From contig QXVZ01005567.1 in NCBI GenBank assembly GCA_008931825.1, positions 23,506 to 87,505 on the forward strand: a stretch of DNA of 64,000 nt, in the 5' to 3' direction. Each line of letters starts with the position of its first letter. The first letter of the stretch is position 1. The DNA comes from Phallusia fumigata. Taxonomy: Eukaryota; Chordata; Ascidiacea; Phlebobranchia; Ascidiidae. Below are positions 48,165 to 60,761 of this stretch, piece by piece. Under the pieces are notes generated by a model. It saw nothing but the letters and a program-made list of their open reading frames with translations. It was not told where the DNA came from and made no database searches. The position numbers and the translations under genes were made by a program.

Positions 48165-50847
48165 ATGAGCAGCATGGACAGGGTAAGAAGCGCAATTATC
48201 TTTGATATATTGTAATGAAGTTTCAAACTATTACCAAGAGTTCTTTAAAATATGTGATTGTTTAGTGAAATTAAGGTATTTTTCCTATTGACTAAAATTA
48301 TACAACTAAATTTCGTTTTTTAGGAGAAAACTGAATTTGATGGAATTGCCCAGAGTCCAGGTAGAGTGGTTGTTCGCGATGAAAAACCGCCGTCCCAGGG
48401 TAAATTCTACTTGCACGTATGGTAAGTAAAATTTAATCACAAAAGTAGTGCATCTGTTTACAGCTCTTGGTTATGTATATTTCTTTTAAAATAAAATTAT
48501 GTTAAAACTCTGCGTCCGTCACTTTTTTGCATTAAATTTAATTCGAGTTTTGTGTTTCGCTATATCTCAAATTTAAAATTCGAACCACCCTAAATAATTT
48601 TGAAGATTCAAATAAAAACTACAAAGTTCCTGAATTTAAGATTCTGTTGTTTAGTTTCTTTGCAATGTGCGGTTGTTTGGCCCGAATCGGCACAGATCGA
48701 ATTTTCGGTAAACTGGCTGGTATAGAAGACCCTGGAGAGTTGGTCAACCAATCCTTCTTTTCAAACATCTTTGGCAGTTTTGTTCTTGGTGAGACACTAT
48801 GATTCAAATCGTCTGAAACTTGATTGAGAGTTTGAAAAATGTTGTGGACAGCATAAGTGATATTTTGTTGATCTATAGAAAGCATATTGCGACAAAACAT
48901 TTAAATTGTTCGGGAGTAATTTTCAATTCGTTTCTCTTGTCGCGTTGACAGATCTTAATTTTAGCACTGTATTGTTCAACAACAACAACAACAAATTTAT
49001 ACTTTTTCTAAATTTTTAATTCTTTTTGGTCAGACATCCAAGTGATATCTGCCTTTTAGCATTGTTCACTTCCGCACGGAAAACAAAACTCATGACGCAC
49101 GGGCCATAGAAATCTTACCACAATGCACATCGCTCGTTTGCATTGCAAACAACAAGCGGGAAGTCTGCAAACAAACGGCCTGCCTCAGTAGGGCTAGCGA
49201 ACAATCACTGCACCCGAAAAAAACACGTTCATTTGCTGCCCTGCCTTTTGTAAATGTTGCCAAGCAAACATTGCAAGGACAGAAATTTATGTTCCGATGG
49301 GAGGTGCTTCGAGTTGCAATAATGGTTTTGGGTGGATGGCGGCTTATGTGTTTGATCTGTGTTGACGGGTGCACCTCCCGGGACATTGCATAACAATAGA
49401 TTTCTGACGTTAATTTAGATTCGCTGTCTCATCCATCTTTGTAGTTTAAAAATATTCCTTTTTGCTTTAATGCCTGGGAACGGATTTTTTCAATATCTTT
49501 AGGACAAATGTAACGTTTTGCTTGTTAAGATACCAACTTCATTTAGGAATCCTTTTGCGGTGATTTTAGAAATAGTGCCTAACGTAGATATAAGGCACCG
49601 CTTCAAAAATCAAATCAGATTTTTGCTCAAACAGTGAAGTAGGTTTCAAACAGGCTTAGCAAACCGTTCTGGACAGTTTAAAACAGTCTTTACTAAAATA
49701 ATTAGGAATCGGCTTCAAGCAAATGCCTGTTGGAAAAACTCCCTTGGCCCACTTGCCACACAAATACTTTGCTGGCCACAAATTTCCAACAAACTCCGTA
49801 TTGATCAACAATCCTATTTATAAATCTGATAATTGTATTTCCAGGTGCGTTAAACGGATCTCCGATGGGCAAAACCCGTTTGGCCGCTCTCTACAAGGGC
49901 CTGACAACCGGATTTTGTGGCTCGTACACAACATGGAGTAAATGGAACCAACAGCAAAGCTTAAACTTGATTGGAGAGACACCAACAACGTCCCACTCAC
50001 AGGTAAAATGGTTTCAATAAGCTTTATAGCTGCTTGAAGCGATTTTTCACAACCGCTGTTTGTTGATCCATTTTTTGAGCATGGATGCAAAAGGGTTACA
50101 GTTTGTTTTGGAAATATAGAGAATCCCTATTCCACGAACGCAATAAATCTTTTATCAGTTTGTCACTTGTTTACTGATTTTAAAAGAGCCTGGTATCAAC
50201 AAAAATGTAAATTATGCAAGATTAAAAAAATCACATTTCAGGTACTTTCTATCGCTGCTTGGTTTATTGGATTCTACTGCTTCACGGGATCCTATGTGGT
50301 TGGCGTGGACTTCGGCAAAGATGTCGGAAATCTAATTGGAAAACGCGTGCACAAGAATGGGCCTAAAATAGCCGATGTGTGCGTCGGCCTGCTCTTTGCC
50401 CTTGCGGTTATTGGCCTCATTATCGGTGTCGCTGTGGAACCAACACATCTTGGGAAGACCATCTGGATGACCGTCCTCATGGCGCCGTTTGGAGCCAGTC
50501 TTCGCAACTGGTTATCAAGATTCAGGATTGAGAAGCTTAAACTTCCGCTTGGCACTCTTCTCGCCAACGTCCTTGGCGCTGCAGTCCTGGCAATAGTGCA
50601 TGTCATCAATACGAGAGTGGTAAAGCCCGACTGTGCCGGTGTGGATATATGCTGGGGCGCTATCATGGCGTCTGCTGTCGGGACAGGCTTCTGTGCTTGT
50701 CTCACAACCGTGTCCACATTCATGAGCGAAATATACAAGATGAGACCTGAGCACCCGAGATTCGCCTACTTCTATGCTGTGCTGACCGTGGTGCTGTCTC
50801 AAGTCATATGCGGCATCATCAACGGGGCAAGTTTTAACAATCCCTGA
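48165..50847 (+). CDS. FEX: Fluoride export channel, FEX/Fluc (CrcB) family, copy B
   Basis: Second, tandem fluoride channel gene. Exons 48165-48182, 48324-48421, 48655-48788, 49845-50002 and 50242-50847 give 337 residues. Intron positions and phases match copy A; the third exon is 134 nt in both. Repeat one shows FFAMCGCLARIGTDR, NQSFFSNIFGSFVLG and TTGFCGSYTTWSKW. Repeat two shows APFGASLRNWLSRF, LPLGTLLANVLGAAV and GTGFCACLTTVSTFMSE. The N-terminus is shorter and unrelated to copy A (SSMDR, then EKTEFDGIAQ). The start at 48165 was chosen because a TATA box at 48108 should start transcription beyond the upstream in-frame ATG at 48123; that start would add 14 residues. The frame stays open back to 47985 with a Glu/Lys/Arg-rich coiled-coil-like reading, perhaps a relic. 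AATAAA at 51007. Intron 3 is long (about 1.06 kb) and non-coding. Confidence 0.92.
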
Positions 50848-52558
50848 TACATTTCCGCACTTTACCGGGCTTGTACGCGCACGAACTCTATGTTTCAAAC
50901 CTTAAGTGCACTAGATTTTCACTTTCAAAGTGTACTACGATTTTTTAACGCTGCTTGTCTGGACTTTCGCGATAAATGTATGTGGGTTTTATTACTTTTA
51001 TATTTTAATAAAGTGTACAAATCTGTTATAAATTTTTCCACCTGTTTTTCCAGTCTATTGCAATCGATTTAAAATTATTTTGACACCAGGATATAACATG
51101 TTTATGTGTGTTACTAACATACTAACAAACACTAATCGTTGCAAGGTTGTTGAGAATAGTTATTTAAAAAAACTCTTTAAGGGCCATTTATTAAACTTAA
51201 CCTGTCGTCTTATCAGTCTACCTGTACAATTATAACTTTGTCCAGCACTGAAACTTGTGAAAATATTTTTTGTAAAATATGTCGTCCAGTCAAAAGTAAG
51301 TGCATTAGCTTGTAAATACTTGCGTGTTTGTAAATAAATTCCTATTAAAGTCAAAAAATTGAATAAAAAGTAATTTAACCGAACTGTAATGAGGCAGGTA
51401 GCCTGACGATGGACGGATTGTGAGCATAATGGGCGATTCACACCAGACGTGGTTAACGGTCTCGCGGCAAGCGGCTCGTCATTCACACCAGCCGGCGTCA
51501 TGCCGCAACGGCGTAAATTTGTGTCTGGTGTGCAGAGCCCGTAACGCATTCAAGCGCCTTTTCCGCCCACCGAGAATAAAAATAAAAGAAACAAACAAAC
51601 AAAACGAGTACAGTATATGCATTTCCATTGCAAACTGCCAGCCAAGCAGTTTTAGGAATTCTCTATTTAAGTCTGCAGGCTAACAGGGCATTTGCAAAGT
51701 CGATCTGGAAAAAAAAATTTTCAATTTTTATTATTCTATTCTACAACTGTGATAAAAACAAAAAGTTGCCTGACATATTACTTGCAGAACTACGATTTCT
51801 ACCAAAAAAGTTTGTTTATTGTCACGGGGTAATTTCCCCAAGTTGAAAATTAGCGTGACAGAAAAACGCCTTTTTATTTTGTTGGCTTTGCATTTAAACA
51901 AATTTTTGCTGAAACTGAGAGGCCACGAATAAAAGAAACGAGCAAGAAAGCCCATGACAAGCAGGTGGTTTTTTTTGATAAACTGTCAGTTGCTATGTAT
52001 AGGTTTGAAAAAAATACAATATAACCAACATTTTAGCAATAATTGCAGCAATGAAGATGTGTTTTGTTCTTGAAGTGAACCTTAAAAAATGTAGGGTCCT
52101 TGATAAAGCTTTAGTTGTTGTTTTTAATTACCTAAGATGTTTCCGAAAAGCCCTTCTTATACTGTTTGTGTTTTTGACAGCGACAGTTTATGCTACAAGA
52201 TTTTGTTGGTGCCATCAAAAAATCTTGATCACTTCAATCAATGCAGATCAAGGTGAAACTTAAATGTGGCAAATTTGCAACAGTCAAAAACACCACAGTT
52301 ACCCAGCTAAATCCTATGCGATAGAGCAAAATTTGAAATAAATGCAGGTACCACATGCACTACCAAATGCACCCGAGTTAGTTACCAGGTGCACCTGCAT
52401 TGTTTAAGGCACCAGCATTTTGTCATTTGATATGCTTGTTTGTAGCTGTGGGTGCATGTTTACTCAGACAGTAAATTTGATGTATAGTTTTAAGTTAAGA
52501 TACATGAGGAGTATCAACTCACAATACACTAGGAATTTAATTAGGGATTTAAAAAAAA
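50848..52558. other. Intergenic region between FEX-B and THUMPD3
   Basis: Contains the FEX-B poly(A) signal AATAAA (51007-51012). A CG-rich patch at 51430-51560 carries repeated TTCACACCAG words and an inverted GTCTGGTGTGC, possibly a decayed MITE end. AATGCAGGT and its inverse near 52341 and 52395 form a small imperfect palindrome. No gene seen. Confidence 0.4.
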
Positions 52559-53779
52559 ATGATGGAGGGGTCAATACAGAATTTTGAAGACTCAGAAAGT
52601 GTGGTCACTGTAGGAGCAACAGTGGTTACTGGCTTCGAAAAAATTGCAATGGAAGAAATAAAAGAAAAAGTGGAATATTTTGACATGATATTTATCCGAG
52701 GGAAAGTTTTCATTCGAATGCTCCCGCAGGCAACTCCTAAACTTCACAAGCTTCTTTCTGTCGACAATTTATTTTTGGTCATAAAATATATCCCTAATTA
52801 TGTGTATCCCAATGAGAAGGAGGTGATGTTAAAGAGTTTAAACAAGTTTCCAGTTGGACTACCATGGGATGAGGTCACCAAATTTTGGAGATTCAATTTA
52901 GAGCATTGCAAAAGGCCTAACATCAACAACAAGGAAAATCCAAAGCGCATACCATATAAGCATGACATAAAAAATGACTCCGAAGTCAGATTTAGAGTCA
53001 CTTCAAATCGAGCAGGCAAAGCACAATGTGTAACATCACCTGATGCTGATTTACATTTCGGTGGTGCATTACAAGATGTCACAAACTGGACAGTTGATCT
53101 CAGTCATTACAACATGGAAATCTTTTTTTCAATGGGTTTTGATTCAATCATGATTAGCATGTCATTGACATTCCGCAGTCTGCATCACTGACATATATCA
53201 CATTTTGGAAAGACAACACTTAAATCCACTATCGCCCACAACATGCTTAGGATATGCAATATCCAGCCAGGGGATTTTGTGGTAGACCCAATGTGTGGGT
53301 CTGGGGTTATACCAATTGAAGGCAACTTCCAATGGAATAATGCCTTTTACCTTGCTGCAGATAACGCACACCCAGCTATAGTTCGCTCATCTAGCAATAT
53401 AAAACATCTCAACAAAGAAGGAATTAAGACAAAGTTTCCTGTTGATGTGTTACATTGGGATGCAACAAGAATGCCATGGAGAACTGGTACCATCGATGTT
53501 TGTGTGTCAGACCTGCCATTTGGTAAGAGGTTAGGTTCACATGCTGATAACCGAAAATTGTATCCAAGCTTTTTACATGAATTAGCTCGAGTTTCACGCT
53601 TACGAACTGCCCGGGCCTGTCTGTTGACTCATGATAAGCGATCTATTGTCAATGCCGTTGCTAAAGTGGATTCACTATGGAAAATCAAGCAAACTCATTT
53701 TATAAATATTGGTGGCCTGCGTGCTGGTGTGTATTTATTACAAAGGACCATGAAACTAGCAAAAGATGTTATACTCTAG
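52559..53779 (+). pseudogene. THUMPD3: THUMPD3-like tRNA methyltransferase with one in-frame TGA
   Basis: THUMP-domain SAM-dependent methyltransferase; human THUMPD3 with TRMT112 makes N2-methylguanosine in tRNAs. One intronless frame of 406 codons, N- and C-terminal halves in the same frame, broken only by a TGA at 53189-53191. N-terminus: TVGATVVTGFEKIAMEE, then SVDNLFLVI. The THUMP end carries FRVTSNRAGKAQCVTS and FGGALQDV. After the TGA the reading resumes as HISHFGKTTLKSTIAHNML, the class I SAM motif VVDPMCGSGVIPIEG, motif IV SDLPFGKRLGS and the closing NIGGLRAGVYLLQRT. The TGA sits where human has Arg in ESLHRRNITHFG, so a single CGA-to-TGA change would explain it. Everything else looks conserved, arguing for a very recent loss, a polymorphism, a sequencing error or readthrough. 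Human is longer (507) through a linker absent here. Confidence 0.88.
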
Positions 53780-54123
53780 TTTTGTTTGGCTCTGAAAACC
53801 ACAGTGCACAAGATGCTGCCAAGTTGGATTTTAAAAAAAGTCTTTGTTGTAGTTGTTTTTATGTACTTTTATTTGGTTGCAATGCTTTGCACCAAACCGG
53901 TTCAAATTTATAGTCTAATGTAAGCCTCGTGGTGTTGTGTTTAGGTTAAACAAAATTAACTTTTAATTGTTAATAATACACCAAGGACAACCATGGCCAA
54001 TTATTCTCAGCATTTGGCACCAAGTGTTTTGTAGAAATGCGATTTGCTCACAAAACTGTGTTTGCTTTTACCTTTTAAGAAACTACATGCAAACTGTCAT
54101 TTAAGTCACAAACTAATTGAAAA

Positions 54124-56529
54124 ATGGACAAGGATATAGTTACTTTAGAAATTGATGTAAATAACAGTGTAAAAGTGCATCCATTTGGGGGAACTGTGAT
54201 ATCTTGGATTTGCGATGGCCAGGAAAAGTTGTTTGTAAGCTCCTTGAGCAAGATGGATGGGTCCAAAGCAGTTCGGGGTGGAATTCCGATTGTGTTTCGT
54301 GAGTTAATTATAATGAACTTTTGTAGGTTGTTTTTAATCTGCTAGTATTTGTAATAGAGGTCAAAAGATTTACAGATAATCGTAGATATACTACAGTTTG
54401 TTATTGATTTCTAAGCATCAGGTGTCTATATTTTTTTTTCTTTTTTGTTTAACAATTGTAAAACTTCTAATTAATTTTTTAAATTTGATTTAAGCAAATT
54501 TTGGTCCATGGTCCAATGGTCCTCAGCATGGCTTTGCAAGAACCTCATGGTGGACTGTAGCAGGGACATCAAAACAGGTTTGTCATTTTCTTGTTTGGTT
54601 ATCTAAGTCACTGTAAAGTTGTGTTTGGAATGAGAAACATTTGCTGCTTTTAAACTTTTGCACTGCAATTACAAGCAATTTTGACAAAACACAAAACAAA
54701 TTTCCTAAATAAAAATGTAATGCGTAAAATACTTTCTTTAGGAATCAAAAAGTTGTGGAAGCATTGAACTTCAGCTAAAAGATAATGAGACAACAAGGAC
54801 TGTGTGGAACCATGGGTTAGATATTTTTTGTTGCCTTGCAAAAATCACAAATACTATTTTTATTAAGTGCCTTGTTCATGGTTCGTAAATTTATTTTTTT
54901 TAGTTTTTTGCTAAAATACAAAGTTGGAATTGCAAAGAAGGAACTGACTACTGAGCTTAGTATTACAAACACTGGTTGGGATGAATTTGATTTCACCACA
55001 TTATTACACACATATTTCAAAGTACCTGACATCAGCACTACAAAAGTGACTGGTTTTGATGGCTGCTTATATCATGACAAGGTATAGTATTGGAATTTTG
55101 TTGCCAAAATCTGTTTATCCAATTATTATTTCTTTTAACTTTGTAAATGCAGGATTGTATCACTGTTCTATTTTGTATGGAAAACTATATAGAAGTGCAT
55201 GTTTATTTTAAACATTTGCCCATGTGCAATCATGCTGAAAAATAGTTACAGCAAATTTTTGTGATATCTAAATTCTGCCAAAGGCATATTATTGAATCAG
55301 AGCAAATATTTGAATCATTGAATGATGTGCAGTGATTTGTTTATATTTAATAGGTGTTTACGTTGGGTTATACACTGCAACATATGACCCCAGTTAACCC
55401 ATAGCTTAACCCACAGGTCCGTAGAAAGTTAAATTTTAAGAACAGAGATATCATTTTTTTTCCTGTTGCCATTAATTGTCTGTAAAATTGATTTATTTTC
55501 CATTAATAGCTAATTTTATAAATGGAAAAGTTTTCATTTTGCCTCCTCAGTTAGTAGGCTGTTACTGCTTGGTTGGCATGTTTACACTTTCATTTTGTAA
55601 GCTTACCTAAATATTGTATTTATTTTTGGTATTTCACTTTCCTACTGTGCAACAAATTAATGCTTGATCACATGAGCTTACTATTGGTCCTGCACAGATT
55701 GCAGCTGCTGACAATTTGAAGGAGGATCGAAAGGAAATTGTAATTAATCAAAACGTGGATGCAGTTTACAAAAATGCAGGAAATGTCAATGGGCATTTGG
55801 TTTCTACACCTGGTGGTAATGTGAGGATTGAAAAACAAAATTTGCCCGACACAGGTAAGGGTCTCAGTTTTGCAGTAAGTTTCATTATTATTGAAGGGCT
55901 TTGTGGGGTTTTCTTTCATATGCAGCTCAACAGTAATCAACTAGAGGCTTGGGTTGTATTTCCATTAAAGGTTTGTCTGTTGACAGCTAGCACATATGTG
56001 AATTCCAGTGCTTGTGCAGATGGTCTGCATTTATATCCTACAGGGCAGCCAGTGTAACGTTTGTGGTAATACATTAACCAAGAATTTGTAATTTTTTTGG
56101 TCTGTTGAAAAATGTTTGATGTGCTATGCTCATAATGAGCCTGTCTATTGTAGTATTGTTGCATTGTTTTCCACCAAAAATTATGGAGCAATTAGAACAC
56201 TGCCCCTCAAGTTTTAAACATAAGAGGCTAATTGGAAAGAACAACTTTGTAATCACAAGGTGTTTACATTAACTACCTGCCATCGTCTGCACAGCTACTG
56301 CCACACTTAGTTGTTTGAATTACTCACACAATAAAACCTTTGTTTCTCTGTAGTACTCTGGAATCCCTGGTCTGAAAAAGCAATGGCCATGTCAGACTTT
56401 GACAACGATGGGTACAAAGAAATGGTTTGTGTGGAGGCTGGCTTTGTTGCTAATAGAAAAGTTCTTTCACCTAATGAAGTATTTACATGTTCACAAAAGC
56501 TAATCTGTTCAGGAAATGCTGCTATTTGA
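54124..56529 (+). CDS. Glucose-6-phosphate 1-epimerase (YeaD/YMR099C type)
   Basis: Mutarotase-fold enzyme interconverting alpha- and beta-glucose 6-phosphate in the cytosol. Six exons: 54124-54298, 54495-54577, 54742-54815, 54904-55081, 55698-55854, 56354-56529. They give 280 residues, normal for the family. The active site is recognisable: His70 in GPQHGFARTSWW, His146 in LLHTYFKV, and the general base Glu250 in MVCVEAGFV. The family signature VLWNPWSEKAMAMSDF lies just before the last. The N-terminus opens with the beta-strand pattern VHPFGGTVISWICDGQEKLFVS. Phases agree at every junction. The ATG is the first in its frame; a weak acceptor-like TTTTAAG lies 45 nt upstream. It follows THUMPD3 by about 345 bp on the same strand. 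AATAAA at 57128 gives a long 3' UTR. Confidence 0.9.
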
Positions 56530-57955
56530 GTTTCTAAATAAGCATATATATGTAGGTGCCCACATAATGCAAGTATTGCTGTACGCTTACAATCATTGTG
56601 TCAGTGCATTTTGAGCTTTACTTGTAAAATAGTTTGTCATTGTACGTTATCTTTGTTTATTATATACGGTACCTCTTTTGGTTAGGTTAAGTTGTATTGC
56701 ACGGTATTCTCTGTTTTTCATGTAAAGTACCTTTTTTTTAAAATTGATTTTGTTGCACCTTTAATATTGAACCTTTCATAAGTAATCATATATTTAGAAG
56801 CTGGGCCCAATTTGTCAGATTAGATTATTTTTGTTTTATTTGCAGGTAATTTGTTGCTCTTTTTTGCGGCCAAAGATAGGTTCATTCAATATTTTTGTTT
56901 TGTTTACAGGTGGTTTGGTTTTATAACATTCGTGCTATTTTTTAAATAATGGACATTTCGAAACATTCTGTATGCTTTGTTATATCATGAACTTTGTTCT
57001 GTTTCCTGCAGTTCCTGAAGTTTTGTTTCATCTTAGTCAGCCAATTAGCAGTAATAATACCTGAAGTTCAATCATGTTTTACTGTTTGTGCACTTTGACA
57101 ATGTGTAAAGGCTTCTGTTTTTTCTGTAATAAAATAAATGGAAACAATTTAGTTATGCTTGCAGTTAAGATTACTCTTGAAACAGTATAACTTTTATAAT
57201 AAGAAAGATTTTTGGTAATTTTAAATATTTTTTGCTACATATACCTTAAATTGTTTTGTTCAGTATTTTAGTTCAATTTGTTGGTTTTTATGTTTTTTTA
57301 CCCTTTTGACACTTTATAGGTTGTTTCATTTAGTTATGAAATAATTTGTTGGCACACATTATTTTTACTTTAGACGTTGTTTCCTGTTAACTTATGATTT
57401 AAGCCAAATCAAGGTTACTGCAGGCAATAATTAAAATTTGTAGAAATTGTCAGTAAAATGAGTTATCCTGGTTAGGGTCCAAAGTCTGTCAAATATCAGA
57501 CAGAAAAAAGGAATCACTGCATTTTACAGCAGATAAGTTAGTCATTAACTAGCACATGTCCCATGTGATGCTGTTGCAGTGCTCAAACTGGAGGTAGATA
57601 TAAATTTGGCATTGACAGGACTTGGATGATGTTGCAAATTTCGGTGCTGTGAATGTGTCAATGTGTCAACCACATTACCTTGAGTCAAGGGGCCTCCCAA
57701 ATTGTTAAAGTGCATTGTATTTATTGTCTATTAAGGCAGCTGCAAACAGACCACGACAGCATGTGTTAGGGGGGAAAATATGATAGTTATGCAAGGGAAC
57801 CCTTTTTGTTGTAAAAAGCATGTTTCGTCTTTTTGTTACTTTATTATTTTTACTGTGTTGAGTGAAAATGCACTTGATTTGGTTGACATTTTTAATGATT
57901 TTTGCACTAAAATGTGTCTAACAATCAAATGTTTGTTTACAACTGAAACTTTCAG
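56530..57955. other. 3' UTR and intergenic region
   Basis: AT-rich and T-biased. It contains AATAAA at 57128-57133, likely for the epimerase gene, and many single-copy-looking T tracts. Just before the next gene is an acceptor (ACTTTCAG, ends 57955). No gene seen. Confidence 0.45.
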
Positions 57956-57959
57956 ATAA

Positions 57960-59962
57960 ATGTTAGGTAATTGTAAAATGGAATCACATGCACATATAAG
58001 ATGTCCAGTAGACAGTATGTCAGATGAGAAAGTTCACATTTCAATATCAGGTATGTATACACATGTATACACAAACATCATAAATAAGCTATGAATGTAA
58101 CAGATTGTGTTTTTACTCACCAGGCCTGGAATGTGATCACAAATACACGATACATGCCTGTGCAACATTTGACAATGGTAGCAAATTTGAGAGTCTTGCC
58201 GTTTTCCAAAGCAGTCAAATGGGTATGTTGAATAACTGTTACATATGCATGATCTTGATTTGATTATGTTTTTAATCAAGTCTATGTTTTGTGTTCCGAT
58301 GCACAGTCTTACTTTACCAATATGTTTAACAAACTGTTTTTAAATTTGTTTTAAGTGATTTAAACACTTGCTATTTTCAAACTCTTGAATTTAGGATGCA
58401 TTGATTTGGCAAGTGACGGTTCATTGGGTGGAACATACACTGGAGTTGATCAAATGGGAATATTTTGGTCTATGATTTCATCTCCAGCTAATAAAGTAAA
58501 CGTTCATGTTTTTTAATACATCCTTGTCACATTTGTAATTTTTAGTGATTGAATTGAAATGAAATTTTATTTTTCTTCAAGCTCAATTTTGTGTGTGTAC
58601 TAGGGTGTTTCCACATGTGTTTTTATTGTGTTTGTGTCCTTCACTTTTTTGTTTGAATACAATACTGTAATCATTTTTAAAATTATTTTTTGCAGATACA
58701 ATTTGCCCGATTCATGAAGTCAAGCGTAATCACACCATTGCCTGTAGTTATCAAAGTGTTCAAATCTGAATACAGCAGTCTTGGAAAGATACATGATTCT
58801 GTTGCTAATGGCAGCGTTGTTGAAATTCAGTCTATTAGAATCAATAGATGGTTTATGGACAAAAACACCACACGCACTGAACTCACAGTGAAAAAACATG
58901 GTATCCATGGAGTTTTGTTTATGCCAGAGGGCCTTGGACCTTTTCCTGGTTTGTTTGTATATTTTTGTTTGTTCTTGATATTTAGGCTAAGGCCTAGCAT
59001 TGCTCGAGTATATTGCATAATTTTATTGTAGAGTGTATATTTTAGGCCTAAAATCTGGATTTAAAAAAAATTAAAAATATAATTTGAAAGAAATTATATA
59101 GAACATAAAACTTGAAAGTATGTATCCAAACATGATCTTTATTTTCCCTTTGTGTTTAGGAGTGATTGTTATGTTTGGTGGCCAACCAGGAGTGACAGAA
59201 TATAAAGCTTCCCTTCTGGCATCACATGGGTTTGCTGCACTTGCACTTGGCTTTTTGGGAGAGAAGTATGATTTGCCGGCATTTCTCAGCAAGGATCCCC
59301 TTCATACTGCATATTTTCAAAAAGCAGTTGACCATCTTTTATGCCAAGAACAGGTCGGCAAATCTGGTGTCGGGATTATAGCAGTCTCCTTTAGTGGCAG
59401 TATTGCTCTTGCAATGGCTGAGTGCTGCGATAAAGTGAAATGCATAATTTGGATCAATGGCTTGCTGAGGCCACTCCATCGTGCAATTGTCAACAAGCGA
59501 AAGGAGTATTTACCTGTTGAATTATTACCAAGTGGTCAGTTTGGTTTTGAGAGTAACACCTGGAGGTCGTTTCACCCAATGATATATGACAGTGATGTTG
59601 CAACTGGGGTTATGCAGGATAATTTCAGGTTTGAATTCCAAAACAAAACCCATGTGGCTTACATGTTTATTGCTGGACTTAGTGATGACAATGTCACATC
59701 AGAATATCACATAAACTACATAGAGAAGCTTTTAAAACATGCAAATCACCCAAACTTTAAAATCCTGCGGTATCAAGGTGCTGGACATTTAATTGAGCCA
59801 CCCTATGGTGCCCTTAACAAGTCAACAATGTTTGTTGGGAATATGTTAATGGATTGGGGTGGTGAAGCACTGCCACACTGCCGTAGTCAGGAACATTCCT
59901 GGAAGGAGCAAATTGAGTTTCTGAAGAAGAATTTAGTAAATACAGTAACAGCAAAAATGTAA
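57960..59962 (+). CDS. BAAT/ACOT-family acyl-CoA thioesterase, copy 1
   Basis: Alpha/beta-hydrolase of the acyl-CoA thioesterase / bile acid-CoA:amino acid N-acyltransferase family. Exons 57960-58050, 58124-58222, 58395-58495, 58696-58948 and 59160-59962 give 448 residues (human relatives about 420). The N-terminal thioester-hydrolase domain contains GGTYTGVDQMGIFWSM and the hydrolase domain opens VMFGGQPGVTEYKASLLASHG. The nucleophile position reads GIIAVSFSGS (Ser about 258). It is Ser, as in ACOT thioesterases, not Cys as in BAAT, so thioesterase activity is more likely than conjugation. GAGHLIEPPYG carries the catalytic His, and WGGEALPHCRSQEHSWKE closes the fold as in BAAT. The C-terminal AKM fits the peroxisomal PTS1 consensus. 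The start is the first ATG after the acceptor at 57955; an in-frame ATG at 57978 is possible. AATAAA at 60626. Confidence 0.92.
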
Positions 59963-60761
59963 TTTACTTCTTTGTGTTTCTTATTTAAATTGCCTGCTGA
60001 CCAACAATTTTGCTTTAAACATAAAATGCGTTTATGTTTAAAATGTGTAATTTGGCTTGATACAAAGACTTTCACCAGTGATCTAAAGTGTTTGTTTTGC
60101 ATTAGCTTTGCACTGGTGGAACAAAACCCTATGCAATTCCTCACAATTTTTGTTGTTGTTGGTTATCATTTTGCACATTGTTTATGCAAACTTTATAGGT
60201 GTGTATGTTTTGCATCTGTAATGGTTTTGCAAATCACCATTTAACAAACACATTGTTTTGAATATCAGATGCACTGTGTATACATTTGGTCCAATGAAAC
60301 ACTGATGTTGTCAATGAATATTTTTTTAAATTTAATATATGTTGTTAAGAACTGTTCCTGGATTTCTTTACATCCTTCACGTATTGCCGCATGATTATTG
60401 CCATTATAAAACTCTAAAGTACTGCTTTTCGAAAACTTTAAAGAAGGTTGCAAGTGTAATGATAAGTTTCTCACAAACCTTCACCTTTTTTCCACTTTTC
60501 ACAAACTTAAATAATTGTATTTGTAAAAGTACAAGTGTTCTTCATTGCTGTATTTGTAAATTTACAAGTGGTGCCTGACCTAAATTTACATGTGATGCAC
60601 TTGTGCAGTGCCTGATAATAACAATAATAAACATGATATATGATCATGTACACATTATTGTTGTCTTCTCCAAATTATGTGCATGATCCAAATTTTGTTG
60701 TTTGTCATTATTTTTTATATTTCTCAGTAGCTATTTTTACATTTTTATTTAATGCTCAAAG
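59963..60761. other. 3' UTR and intergenic region between the two thioesterase genes
   Basis: About 800 bp, AT-rich, with AATAAA at 60626-60631. Short repeats of a TTTGTAAAAGTACAAGTG-like word occur near 60520-60600. No gene seen. Confidence 0.45.

Noticed and set aside
51430-51560. Candidate MITE with repeated TTCACACCAG and inverted CTGGTGTG
   Set aside because: The inverted ends match over only about ten bases and no target duplication is clear.
53189-53191. Selenocysteine codon in THUMPD3
   Set aside because: The aligned residue in the family is Arg, not Cys, and I see no SECIS-like element that I could support by eye.
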